From: Streptomyces sp. ST2-7A
GTDB lineage: Bacteria; Actinomycetota; Actinomycetes; Streptomycetales; Streptomycetaceae
DNA length: 64,000 nt
Direction: 5' to 3'
Assembly (NCBI RefSeq): GCF_021390475.1
Contig: NZ_JAJUWS010000018.1
Coordinates: 1-64,000, forward strand
The position numbers were made by a program, and so were the translations under genes. Positions 25,112 through 33,623 of this stretch are shown here, piece by piece. Under the pieces are notes generated by a model, which did not search any database, was not told the DNA's origin, and was given only the letters and a program-made list of their open reading frames with translations. Position 1 is the first letter of the stretch, and each line of letters begins with the position of its first letter.

Positions 25112-27973
25112 TCATCGCGAGACGAGCGGGAACGGCGCTGTTCTGTTGTGGCGCACCCCCGTCGAGCGGGGGCGTTCGTGGGGCCGGCCGTCGCCGCGTG
25201 GGGCGAGGGGCGGCAGGAAGGGCAGCCCGATACCGCGATCGGGCTGCCGGGCGGCGGTCAGGGCCAGCAGACATCCGGCGGTGCCGGTCGCCAGGTCCAT
25301 CGACAGCCGCATCATCTGGTCGCCGGGGAAGGCCGTGCCGTCGCCGAGGGCGACCGCGTACCAGGCCATCGCGTCGACCTGCTCCGCCAGGTCCCGCTCC
25401 CGGTCCTCCGCGGGACCGTCGAGCGGGGTACGGGTCAGGTGCAGGATCATCCCCGCCCGGCCCCGGAACAGACCGGGCTGGACGTAGAAGCGGGAGCGGG
25501 CGGCGGGCAGGATCGCGGCCCGGGCCCGCGCCAGGTCCTCCTCCTCCGGGCGGTGCGCCAGGTAGGCGTCCAGCACCATGGCGATGCCCACGCTCCCCGC
25601 CCCGACGTACGGCATCAACCGACTGCCCTCGTCGACCAGCAGGGTGCCCGAGCGGTCGGGGACGCACCGCGACAGATCCCGGCGCAGCGCCGCGCCCGCG
25701 GCGTCCAACCGGGCCCGCTCACCATCGCGTTCGTACCGTCGGATCAGGAACAGGGCCGCTCCCGACGCGCCGTGCAGCAACCCGGCGCGGGAGTCCGGGC
25801 GCACCGGCCCCACCAGCGAGGGATGTTCGGCGAATCGCTCGGCGATCGACTCCGCGCCCCGCCGGGCGGCCTCCCCGGCCCCGGCGTCGGCCAGGTGATC
25901 CAGCGTCAACCCGATGCCGGCCAGCCCGCCGAACAGGTCCACCGGCAGGTGCTCCCAGCCCCTCGCGCGCCCCGGCAGGCACAGCGCGTCGGTCAGTTCC
26001 AGCGCCCGTTCCGCGTGTCCGAGTCGGTGCAGCGCCAGCGCGACACCTCCCAGCCCGTCGTACAGGCCCAGCGGCGCGTTCGGCCCTCGTTCCGCCACCC
26101 GGTCCAGCAGCCAGCGCTCACCCTCGGGGTACGGGTCCGCGCCCACCTCGGCCAGCGCGTACAGCACCCCGGCCGCGCCGTGGGCCAGGCAACTGCCCCC
26201 GCCCTCGGAGAACTGGGCGATGTCGCCGGGGAAGAGCCGGTCGACGCGCCCGGGATCGGCGGAGTCCAGGATCGCCCGCACCAGGGCCTCCCGGTCCGGC
26301 GACCGGCCACCGGGGTCGGTGCCCCCGGCGGGCCCGGCCGGTCCGGTGTGCCCGGCGTCTTCGGATTGGCGTGCCGCCGCCGGTTCGGCCGCCCGGCGGG
26401 CGGCCGCGGGACCGGTGACGCCCGGCGGATCCCCGGCGGCGGGGGAGACCGCGATCCCGGCGGTCCCGCCGGTTCCGGCGGTCGTGGCCTCGGTGGTGGA
26501 GGAGGCGTGCTCGATCTCCGCCACCGCGGCGTCCAGGAACCCGGCGGGCAGATCGGGGAACAACCCCGAGGCCAGTTCGGCCAGGTGGGCGGCCTTGCCG
26601 CGATCCAACCCCAACAGGCTGGTCAGCGGCAGGAACATCGCCAGCCGCAGACAGGCCAGCGCGTACCGGTCCACCGCCGGACCGGAGCGGTCCGCGGGCG
26701 CCAGGAAACCGGGGTGGGCGACCAACTGCCGGGTCTCGGCACCCGGGTACGAGGCCGTCTCGAAGTCCAGCAGCGCCACCGAGGTCTCGTCCGGCGCGAC
26801 CATGATGTTGAACATGTGCAGGTCGTTGAAGACCACGCCCCGCTCGTGCAGGGCGGTCACCGCCCGCTCGACCGCCGCGAGGATCCCCAGCGCCCACCGC
26901 GTGTATTCGGCGATCGCCGCCCGGTCGGTCCGGGGCGTCAGCAGGGGGTGTCGCTCGGCGAAGAAGGAGTTCAGGGTGCGCCCCGGCAGGTGGTCCATCA
27001 CCAGGAACCGGTGGTCCCCGAGGGTGAACCCGTCCCGCAGACGGGGCACCGTGTCCAGACCGTCGAGCCGTTCCAGCGCCGCCGCCTCGCGCTCCAGCCG
27101 GGCCACGGCGTCCACGCCGTCGGCCGCCAGACCGGCGTGCGGGCGGGCCTCCTTGAGCACCACCTGCTCACCGGTGCGGGTGTCGGTGCCGGAGTAGACG
27201 CCGCCGCCGTTGGAGAAGTGCAGCGCCCGCTCGATCCGGTACGGCAGCTCCCGCACCGTGGTGGCGTTGCGAGCGGCCAGGGCCGGCTCGAGGAAGTCGG
27301 GCAGGGTCACCCACGGGGGCAGGTGGAAACCGGGCCGCCGCAGGTCGGGCACCAGCTCGCCCTCGGCGTTCTCCAGCGCGGGCACCAGGGCACCGCTGTC
27401 ATCGGCGCACAGCCGACGGGTGAACCCCCCGTACCGCACGTACAGCGGTCCCTCGCGCCAGCGCAGATCACTCAGAACGTAGGGGCCGGTCTCACCCTTC
27501 AGGATTTCGTCCAATTCCTCCAGTACGACGCGCAGCCGGTTCGTGTCCTCCGGGTAGAGGGTGACGAATTTTCCGGCGGCCTCGCGCGGGGCGTATTTGG
27601 AATTCCGCAGATAAACCTGGTGGGAGGTGGGGACGAATTTGAAGGACAGACGGCGGGGGACGCAGTAGTCATGGACCGCGTCGGCGATCCGGGCCGCGTT
27701 CCCCGGCCGGGCCGAGACGTGGATCTTCCAACCCTGGGCGGGAAGGTCCAGGCCCTCCGGGTGCAGGTGGAGCCAGTCGCCGGCGCGACCGGTGGTCCAC
27801 CCGGCGGGCACCGGGCGACGGGCGGCGGGGAATTCCCCGCCCTTTCCGTTCGTCCCGTTGCCGCCGTTCGCGTCGGTCGAGGAATTCGACCGGCGGGAAC
27901 GGGCCGGGCCGCGTGCGGGCGTCTCGTAGAAATACGGGTCGGCGAGACAGAATGCCTCGTACCGCTTGTCCAT
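25112..27973 (-). CDS. ramC: class III lanthipeptide synthetase RamC/AmfT (LanKC)
   Basis: A 953-residue three-domain enzyme. The N-terminal lyase-like region (about 1-210) is followed by a Ser/Thr kinase-like domain (about 240-480) with Gly-rich loop and lysine in EQVVLKEARP, catalytic HERGVVFNDLHMFNI, and metal-binding DFE. An Ala/Thr/Gly/Pro-rich linker (about 485-555) leads to a LanC-like cyclase domain. That domain has GLYDGLGGVALAL, HGASGAALFL and YVGAGSVGIAMVL but no zinc-binding CHG, as expected for class III. It phosphorylates and eliminates Ser residues of RamS, then cyclises. ATG 27973 has AAGGGGG upstream. It is the first gene of ramCSAB. Confidence 0.93.
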   Translation of the reverse strand: MDKRYEAFCLADPYFYETPARGPARSRRSNSSTDANGGNGTNGKGGEFPAARRPVPAGWTTGRAGDWLHLHPEGLDLPAQGWKIHVSARPGNAARIADAVHDYCVPRRLSFKFVPTSHQVYLRNSKYAPREAAGKFVTLYPEDTNRLRVVLEELDEILKGETGPYVLSDLRWREGPLYVRYGGFTRRLCADDSGALVPALENAEGELVPDLRRPGFHLPPWVTLPDFLEPALAARNATTVRELPYRIERALHFSNGGGVYSGTDTRTGEQVVLKEARPHAGLAADGVDAVARLEREAAALERLDGLDTVPRLRDGFTLGDHRFLVMDHLPGRTLNSFFAERHPLLTPRTDRAAIAEYTRWALGILAAVERAVTALHERGVVFNDLHMFNIMVAPDETSVALLDFETASYPGAETRQLVAHPGFLAPADRSGPAVDRYALACLRLAMFLPLTSLLGLDRGKAAHLAELASGLFPDLPAGFLDAAVAEIEHASSTTEATTAGTGGTAGIAVSPAAGDPPGVTGPAAARRAAEPAAARQSEDAGHTGPAGPAGGTDPGGRSPDREALVRAILDSADPGRVDRLFPGDIAQFSEGGGSCLAHGAAGVLYALAEVGADPYPEGERWLLDRVAERGPNAPLGLYDGLGGVALALHRLGHAERALELTDALCLPGRARGWEHLPVDLFGGLAGIGLTLDHLADAGAGEAARRGAESIAERFAEHPSLVGPVRPDSRAGLLHGASGAALFLIRRYERDGERARLDAAGAALRRDLSRCVPDRSGTLLVDEGSRLMPYVGAGSVGIAMVLDAYLAHRPEEEDLARARAAILPAARSRFYVQPGLFRGRAGMILHLTRTPLDGPAEDRERDLAEQVDAMAWYAVALGDGTAFPGDQMMRLSMDLATGTAGCLLALTAARQPDRGIGLPFLPPLAPRGDGRPHERPRSTGVRHNRTAPFPLVSR

Positions 27974-28041
27974 TCATCCCCCTTCGGATGACTGGACATG
28001 AGATTTCCATATCGGCGACTCATCGGAACAGTCGCGCCCGT

Positions 28042-28056
28042 CATGTGTCGGACATG
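28042..28056. promoter_or_regulatory. inverted repeat upstream of ramC
   Basis: CATGT-GTCGG-ACATG lies about 70 bases before the ramC ATG, in an AT-richer patch between the divergent ramC and PPOX genes. It is a candidate binding site for RamR or another regulator, by position only. Confidence 0.4.
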
Positions 28057-28202
28057 CGGAACGCACCCTTTTCCCGGTGCGCCGTGAACGGGCGCACACC
28101 GCCGGTGAACACCCCCGTTCCGCCCGCCGGCCGCGCGCCTCCTCACCCGGGCGGCTCCGCCGCACCGGCGGATTGTCGGTGGTCGGCCCTACGGTGAATC
28201 CC

Positions 28203-28745
28203 ATGGCGGAGACGAAGAAGTCCGGAACCCCCGGCGGCACCCCGACCACCGAACTCCACCCCGGTTTCAGCGAACCCGGCGCCACGGCCACCCCGTGGCC
28301 GACCGGGCTGGAGACACTGCGCGCGGCCGAGATCTTCTGGCTCTCCACCGTCCGCCCCGACGGCCGCCCGCACGTCACCCCACTGCTGTCGGTGTGGGTG
28401 GACGACGCTCCGCACTTCACCACCGGCCCCGGCGAACGCAAGGCCGCCAACCTCGCGACCAACCCGCACTGCGTTCTCACCACCGGCACCAACACCCTCG
28501 GCCACGGCCTGGACATCACCGTCGAGGGCCCCGCCGAGCGCGTCAGCGACGACGAGGCCCTGCGCCGGATCGCCCACGCCTACGTCGCCAAGTACGGGAC
28601 CGAATGGGCCTTCACCGCCCGCGACGGGATGCTCCACCACGCAGAGGGCGGCGAGGCACTGGCCTTCCGCATCACCCCTACCACCGCCTTCGGCTTCGCC
28701 AAGGGCACCTTCGCCCAGACCCGCTGGCGCTTCCGATCGGCCTGA
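28203..28745 (+). CDS. pyridoxamine 5'-phosphate oxidase-family protein
   Basis: A 180-residue FMN/F420 split-barrel protein. The core AAEIFWLSTVRPDGRPHVTP, then GPGERKAANLATNPHCVLTTG and a C-terminal TRWRFR, fit the actinobacterial pyridox_oxidase group of uncharacterised reductases. ATG 28203 has no ribosome-binding site and a TACGGT box 8 bases upstream, so the mRNA may be leaderless. It is divergent from ramC but has no evident role in SapB synthesis. Confidence 0.8.
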   Translation: MAETKKSGTPGGTPTTELHPGFSEPGATATPWPTGLETLRAAEIFWLSTVRPDGRPHVTPLLSVWVDDAPHFTTGPGERKAANLATNPHCVLTTGTNTLGHGLDITVEGPAERVSDDEALRRIAHAYVAKYGTEWAFTARDGMLHHAEGGEALAFRITPTTAFGFAKGTFAQTRWRFRSA

Positions 28746-28763
28746 CCGGACGGCGGATGTCGG

Positions 28764-28860
28764 CGACACGCCGGGGTATCGTGCACCGCCGGAGGTCCGC
28801 TGAAAAATCCCGCCCGTGGACCCTCCCGACCCCCGCCCCCACCAGCACCTTCACCATGGG
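28764..28860 (+). promoter_or_regulatory. CRISPR leader (copy 1)
   Basis: About 97 bases directly before the first CRISPR repeat. They align along most of their length with 32021-32112, including the shared GGTCCGCTGAAAAATCC / GGTTCGCTGAAAAATCC block and CCAGC...CCTT near the array end. An A-rich block just upstream of a first repeat is typical of leaders, which carry the promoter and guide spacer integration. Confidence 0.7.
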
Positions 28861-29024
28861 GTCCTCATCACCCCTTTGAGGGGTAACAACCCCGCGCACC
28901 CCACAGACCGACCAGCGCCGGGCCGGTCGTCCTCATCACCCCTTCGGGGGGTAGCAACAGGGGGGCGGATGTGGGAGATCGGGGCGGTGGAGTCGTCCTC
29001 ATCGCCCCTTCGAGGGAAACACTG
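28861..29024 (+). CRISPR. degenerate three-repeat CRISPR array
   Basis: Three 30-base repeats: 28861-28890, 28929-28958 and 28995-29024. They share GTCCTCATC(A/G)CCCCTT and a GAGGG-type hairpin. Repeats 1 and 2 end in (A/G)CAAC, while repeat 3 is altered over its last 9 bases, as expected for the leader-distal end. The two spacers are 38 and 36 bases. The repeat type matches Cas6-processed actinobacterial arrays that I recall. No adaptation or interference cas genes are visible in the window. The array ends 3 bases before the stop codon of the TauE/SafE gene. Confidence 0.85.
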
Positions 29025-29027
29025 CCC

Positions 29028-29771
29028 TCAGCGCAGCAGGTTGAGGGCGGAGAGTGTCGTGAAGATGAGGACCAGGCGTGAGAAGAGGGACTGGTCCATG
29101 CGGTGGATCACCGCCTTACCGATGAGCGCGCCGACCACCACGGCCGGGGCCAACCACAGGTTCAGGATCAGCGAGTCCACGGTGATCAGCCCCAGCCCGA
29201 CGCTGAACGGCAGCTTGAAGAGGTTGACCGCGAAGAAGAACCAGGCCCCCGTACCCAGGAACCCCATCATCGCGAAGCCCGCCGACAGCAGGTAGAGCGC
29301 CATCACCGACCCACCCGCGTTGGCCACCATGGTGGTGAACCCGGCCGCCAGGCCGAAGGCGGTGGTGCGGGCGATGTGCGGGGCGGGCGGGTCCGCCCCC
29401 GGCACGCGCCGCCGTTGCTGCCACACGTGCACGCCCACGATCACCAGCAGGATCGCCCCGATGGTGCGCCGCATCACCGTGTCGTCGACCAGCGCCATGA
29501 ACACCGTGCCCACTCCGACCCCTACCGCCACCGAGGGGAAGAGGCGTACCAGCACTCCCCAGTCGGCGTGCTTGCGGTAGGCGTGGATGGCGAAGAGATC
29601 GCCGACCAGCAGCAGCGGCAACAACGCGCCGGTGGACTCGCGGGCGGGGAGGACGGCGGCGAAGACCGCCACGCTGATCGCCGCCACGCCGCCGATCGCG
29701 GTCTTGGCGAAGCCGACGAGCAACGCGGCGATCACCAGCGCCGTGAATCCCCACAGGGTGGGATCGGACAT
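29028..29771 (-). CDS. TauE/SafE-family permease
   Basis: A 247-residue membrane protein with about eight hydrophobic segments. It has the family's two-fold pattern (GFAKTAIGGVAAIS near the N-terminus and GFTTMVANAGGSVMALYL in the middle). Members move sulfite, sulfonates or other anions. ATG 29771 is the start where the first span begins; the longer frame upstream is non-coding. There is no obvious ribosome-binding site, but GATAGT lies about 12 bases upstream. Its 3' end is directly abutted by a CRISPR array on the other strand. Confidence 0.85.
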   Translation of the reverse strand: MSDPTLWGFTALVIAALLVGFAKTAIGGVAAISVAVFAAVLPARESTGALLPLLLVGDLFAIHAYRKHADWGVLVRLFPSVAVGVGVGTVFMALVDDTVMRRTIGAILLVIVGVHVWQQRRRVPGADPPAPHIARTTAFGLAAGFTTMVANAGGSVMALYLLSAGFAMMGFLGTGAWFFFAVNLFKLPFSVGLGLITVDSLILNLWLAPAVVVGALIGKAVIHRMDQSLFSRLVLIFTTLSALNLLR

Positions 29772-29986
29772 CGCCGGGGACACTATCCGATGGCCTTCCA
29801 CCCCTTCCGGCCGCCCGTCCTTCCGGCCCCGGGGTCCCACTCCTCGGAACGCGGGGCTCCGGGGGCCGGTGGGGCCTGTCGGGAAAAGCCGTTTCGGCTT
29901 ACAGTCGGGGCCGGACATCCACCGGAAACCACCTGGTCCGAACCGGTGTCCACCGCATATTCGCTCTAAACCGAACAGGACCGCGC

Positions 29987-31264
29987 ATGACCTCCACCGG
30001 TGCCGTCGCCCGCAACTGGGCCGGGAACGTGACCTTCGGCGCGGCCCGGCTGCACCACCCGGAAACGGTGGACGAGCTGCGTCGCGTGGTCGCCGAGGGG
30101 CGCCGGGTCCGCGTGCTGGGCAGCGGCCACTCTTTCAACCTGATCGCCGACACCGACGGCGACCTGGTGCGCGTGAACGCCCTGCCCCGGGTCTTCGAGA
30201 TGGACGAGGACGCCTCCACGGTCACCGTCTCCGCCGGGACGCTGTACGGCGAGGTGGCCGCCGCCCTCCACGCGCGCGGCCGGGCGCTGGGCAACATGGC
30301 CTCCCTGCCGCACATCTCCGTCTACGGCTCGGTGGCCACCGGCACCCACGGCTCGGGGAGCCGACAGCCCGGCCTGGCCGACGCGGTGACGGCGGTGCGG
30401 ATCATCGGCCCCGGCGGCGAACCGCTGGAGTTGAGCCGTGAGCGGGACCCGGACCGCTTCCCCGGCGCCGTGGTGAACCTCGGGGCGCTCGGCGTGGTCA
30501 CCGAGGTGACCCTGCGCACCGAGCCCGCGTTCGAGGTCGCGCAGTGGGTGCAGGTGGACGTGCCGCTGACCACGGTGGTCGAGCACTTCGACGAGGTGTT
30601 CGCGACGGCCCGCAGCGTGAGCGTCTTCACCGACTGGTCGGGCGCCATGGGCACGGTGGTGCTGAAGATGAGCACCGACGAGCCCGGCGGTGGCGCGCAC
30701 CCCGGCACGGACTGGATGGGTGGACGGCCCGCCGACGAGCCGTGGCACCCCGTTCCCGGTATGCCCGCCGAGCACTGCACCGTGCAGAACGGCGTGCCCG
30801 GCCCATGGCACGAGCGTCTGCCGCACTTCCGCGCCGAGTTCACCCCGAGCCGGGGCGACGAGGTGCAGTCCGAACTGTTCCTGCCCCGGAACGAGGCCGC
30901 CGCCGCCATCGCCCACCTGCGCGAGTTGGGCCCCCGGATGGCGCCGGTGCTGCTGGTCTCGGAGATCCGCACCATCGCCGCCGACACCCAGTGGCTCAGC
31001 CCCAGCGGCGGCCGGGACACGGTCGCCTTCCACTTCACCTGGCGCAAGGACCCCGGGGCGGTGCTTCCGGTCATCGCCGAGATGGAGGACCGCCTGATGC
31101 CGCTCGGTGCCCGCGCGCACTGGGGCAAGCTCAGCTCCCGGCGCCCCTCCGAACTGGGCGCGGCCTACGACCGCCTGCCCGATTTCCGCCGCCTGGTCAC
31201 CGACCACGACCCCGACGGCGTCTTCCGCAACGCCTACCTGGACGACCTCCTGGCGGAGGACTGA
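29987..31264 (+). CDS. alditol oxidase (AldO-like), FAD-linked
   Basis: A 425-residue VAO-family flavoenzyme very like Streptomyces alditol oxidase. The N-terminus ARNWAGNVTFGA, covalent-FAD motif VLGSGHSFN, NMASLPHISVYGSVATGTHG, HPVPGMPAEHCTVQNGVPG, PWHERLPHFRAEFTPS and C-terminal HWGKLSS all match the family. It oxidises sugar alcohols such as xylitol or sorbitol at C1 with O2, releasing H2O2. The start is ATG 29987. It is probably monocistronic: the downstream cas6 remnant begins 48 bases later without its own good start. Confidence 0.92.
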   Translation: MTSTGAVARNWAGNVTFGAARLHHPETVDELRRVVAEGRRVRVLGSGHSFNLIADTDGDLVRVNALPRVFEMDEDASTVTVSAGTLYGEVAAALHARGRALGNMASLPHISVYGSVATGTHGSGSRQPGLADAVTAVRIIGPGGEPLELSRERDPDRFPGAVVNLGALGVVTEVTLRTEPAFEVAQWVQVDVPLTTVVEHFDEVFATARSVSVFTDWSGAMGTVVLKMSTDEPGGGAHPGTDWMGGRPADEPWHPVPGMPAEHCTVQNGVPGPWHERLPHFRAEFTPSRGDEVQSELFLPRNEAAAAIAHLRELGPRMAPVLLVSEIRTIAADTQWLSPSGGRDTVAFHFTWRKDPGAVLPVIAEMEDRLMPLGARAHWGKLSSRRPSELGAAYDRLPDFRRLVTDHDPDGVFRNAYLDDLLAED

Positions 31265-31312
31265 CCCGCCCCGGGATGTGGTCCTGACGCCGGGCCGCAG
31301 CCTGGTCCCGGC

Positions 31313-31966
31313 GTGCTCGGCCGATTGGAACCGACCGTCGGCAGGCGACTGCACGAGCGGGGCGTCGGAGGTTACGGCATGGTGCCGTTCGGTCACGGGG
31401 CCCCGGTCTTTCCCCTGGCACACCGGGTGCGGGGCCGGTACGCCGCCGGCGGACCGGGCACCGTGGAATTCGGCAGCCCCGTGCCGCAACTCGCCGAGAC
31501 CCCGCGCAAGGGCTTCGCGGAACGCGAACTCCTCGACTGGGGAGGTGTGGCACTGCGGTTGACACGCATTGAGGTGATCCCCCCCACCGGCGTTCTCCTC
31601 CGGCCGGGCCCGGTTGCGCACCTCAACCCCGGTGGTCATGAAGGGGCGAGCCGGGACGAGGGCGGGGAGCGCGTCTCCCGGCCACCCTGGCTGCTGCCGG
31701 ACCACGAGGAGTGGGGGAAGTACATCGAGGGGAACCTCGTCCGAAAGGCCGAGACGTTGGGTATGGACCCGGCCGTGAAGTTGGAAGCGGTGACCCGGGT
31801 CGGATCGCAGCGCTCGTTCCGGGTCGGAGGTGGCGCCAGGCCCGGAGCGCCGGTGGAGATGGCACTCTCCGGGCCGACGGAAACACTGCGCACACTGTGG
31901 AGTCGGGGGCTGGGACAGGCGAACGCGGCCGGCTTCGGCTGGATCATCCCGCATCCGACGCGGTGA
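31313..31966 (+). pseudogene. cas6: Cas6 CRISPR endoribonuclease, N-terminally truncated
   Basis: A 217-residue frame from GTG 31313. The C-terminus has the Cas6 glycine-rich loop GLGQANAAGFGWI, and the middle has HEEWGKYIEGNLVRKAETLG and FVPFG-type segments (GMVPFGHGAPVFPLA). Cas6 cuts CRISPR repeat RNA. The frame is closed by a TGA at 31262 and contains no upstream ATG. The first beta strand of the ferredoxin fold seems to be missing, so about 25-30 residues were probably lost. A leader-like sequence follows 55 bases later. Function is doubtful; identification rests on motif shape. Confidence 0.7.
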
Positions 31967-32020
31967 GGTGCCGGGCTCTTCCGGGTTGGTCGCAGGCCGG
32001 GGCGGACGCCCGGATTTCAG

Positions 32021-32112
32021 CAACACTCCGGGGTTTTCGGAACAATCGGAGGTTCGCTGAAAAATCCGTGCCGATCCTCCCCTCTGGTCATGCTCCTACC
32101 AGCGCCTTTAGG
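32021..32112 (+). promoter_or_regulatory. orphan CRISPR leader (copy 2)
   Basis: About 92 bases homologous to the leader at 28764-28860, placed 55 bases after the cas6 remnant. No repeat follows: the sequence after 32112 reads GGTCTGTGTTCAAGG rather than GTCCTCATC. It was probably the original array position of this cas6-linked locus, now without its array. Confidence 0.65.
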
Positions 32113-32276
32113 GTCTGTGTTCAAGGTCCCGACAGGAGTTCTCCCAGCTCAGGATTCGAAACGGGAGCGACTTGGATTGCTCCGGTGACGGTCTGCCGGT
32201 GGCGATGAGGGGATTCGGCCCGGGCCCGAGAATCGTGCGGCTTCTGGGTGACGGCGGTGACCGTCACCGCCGTGGT

Positions 32277-32333
32277 TTTGTTCACGAGAACGGACAGCAG
32301 ATGTTCACCGCCTCGGGACGCACCCGAGCGAAC
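32277..32333. repeat. imperfect inverted repeat, left copy
   Basis: About 57 bases that, reverse-complemented, match 33107-33163 at roughly 48 positions (shared block GAACGGACAGCAG / CTGCTGTCCGTTC). The two copies flank the secreted-protein gene at 32453-32878. Confidence 0.7.
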
Positions 32334-32452
32334 GGTGGGAATCGAACTGCTTGCACATGGAGACATCGGCTGGGCGCTGACTCGGGCTGGACGAGCGGCG
32401 GCCCCGCCGGGCAGGGTGCCGACGGGGCCGGAGAATCACCGGCGGTGTGGAT

Positions 32453-32878
32453 TCATGGGACGACGATCCCGAATGCCTGGTCCACCCACTTGTTCGGCAT
32501 TCCCGTGATGACGTGAATGGTGTCTGCGCGGTTTCCGCAGTCAGGATGCGGCCAGTACGAGATGCGGATCCCGTATTCGAAGGACGTGTATTGGAGGGTC
32601 GCGACCGGGACGAGCTTGGTGAGGTCCAGGTCTTTGTCCTCCAGCTCTACGCAGTATTTCCCGACGGCAGGCTTCGTGACGCTGCTGATTCCCTTGGACC
32701 GGTTGATGCTTCCGTCGGCGTTGACCACGGCGGCTGCCTGCGCGTACGGGGCCGTCACCTTGGCGCCGGGCGCGACTGCTGCTCCCGCCACCCCGGCGCA
32801 CACCCCTCCGGTCACGAGACCGAGCGCGGCTGCCGCCCAGGCCGCCTTGCGGGTCCTCCTGCTGCTGCTCTTGAACAT
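32453..32878 (-). CDS. small secreted hypothetical protein
   Basis: 141 residues. The signal peptide is MFKSSSRRTRKAAWAAAALG followed by a hydrophobic run ending AGVAGAAVA. The mature part is about 105 residues with two Cys (KYCVELEDKD and HPDCGNRADT) that could form a disulfide. No family is recognised. GC is lower than in neighbouring genes, and the gene lies between inverted repeats in the region of CRISPR remnants, so recent acquisition is plausible. AGGACTC precedes the ATG. Confidence 0.7.
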   Translation of the reverse strand: MFKSSSRRTRKAAWAAAALGLVTGGVCAGVAGAAVAPGAKVTAPYAQAAAVVNADGSINRSKGISSVTKPAVGKYCVELEDKDLDLTKLVPVATLQYTSFEYGIRISYWPHPDCGNRADTIHVITGMPNKWVDQAFGIVVP

Positions 32879-32963
32879 GCGGAGTGAGTCCTCTCGAACG
32901 AAATGCCCACGCCGGCTTCAATAAGCCGGGCCACCATGGACCGTACGAGCCCGCATCCTGCTA

Positions 32964-33317
32964 TTGATGTTTTCCACCAACAAACCCACCGGAAGGGCGA
33001 AACGGAAGCTCACCGCAGGCGCGCAGGTATCACTTGAGTGGTCGGAGCACGGTTCCTGCGCGACCTCGAACCTACTGCCACATCACAACTGGAATCGAAC
33101 AGCCGCCAGCAGTGGTGCCTCCCGAAGTGGTGAACACCTGCTGTCCGTTCTCGTGAACAAAGCCACCCGCGCGAAGACGGCCGACGAGGAGTGGGATGCC
33201 GACTCGGTCAGGGTCGAGATGGAGAGGGACGGCCGTCCCGCCTTGGTCGAGATCGACATCCACCGCGAGGCGATCGACGACGAACTCTGTTACCACCTGC
33301 ACGACTTCACCCGGTAG
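32964..33317 (+). CDS. doubtful small ORF carrying the right inverted-repeat copy
   Basis: A 117-residue frame. Its middle (GEHLLSVLVNKAT) is the translated inverted repeat; its end (DADSVRVEMERDGRPALVEIDIHREAIDDELCYHL, read as two blocks) has acidic, protein-like composition. The N-terminal part looks non-coding. It may be a fragment of a gene whose start was lost. No family is recognised. Confidence 0.3.
   Translation: MMFSTNKPTGRAKRKLTAGAQVSLEWSEHGSCATSNLLPHHNWNRTAASSGASRSGEHLLSVLVNKATRAKTADEEWDADSVRVEMERDGRPALVEIDIHREAIDDELCYHLHDFTR
33107..33163. repeat. imperfect inverted repeat, right copy
   Basis: The partner of 32277-32333 in opposite orientation. The sequence beyond it (33318-33623) contains no gene I can support. 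Confidence 0.7.
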
Positions 33318-33623
33318 GACGCGGTTCGATCCGACCTTTTCCCCGCCGGGAGACGGTAGGCGGTTTCGAACCCGCCGGGCTTCCGGGGCGCGGTCCCGGG
33401 AACCGGGTCCCCTCCATTCCGCAGGGCCGCGCAGTCGTTGCCGACGAGCGGGTGCTCGCCCCCGGACGCGGGCGGGACTCTGCTCTCCCACGCCTCCGCC
33501 CGGGGCCGGGAGCCCGGGGGGACACCGACGGACCTCGCCGGGAAGAGGCGGGAGAGCCCCGAGCACTCACAAAACGGCGGTTCGGCCCCGGCGACTCCCG
33601 GCTGTCACGGTTTCCGGCCCCAC

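Noticed and set aside
27974..28202. Riboswitch in the ramC leader
   Set aside because: Only short symmetric elements are present; no known riboswitch motif blocks could be matched.
32337..32347. tRNA T-loop-like GGAATCGAAC near the inverted repeats (also near 33092)
   Set aside because: Flanking arms do not pair and no acceptor or anticodon arm can be built. It does not support a tRNA or an attachment site.
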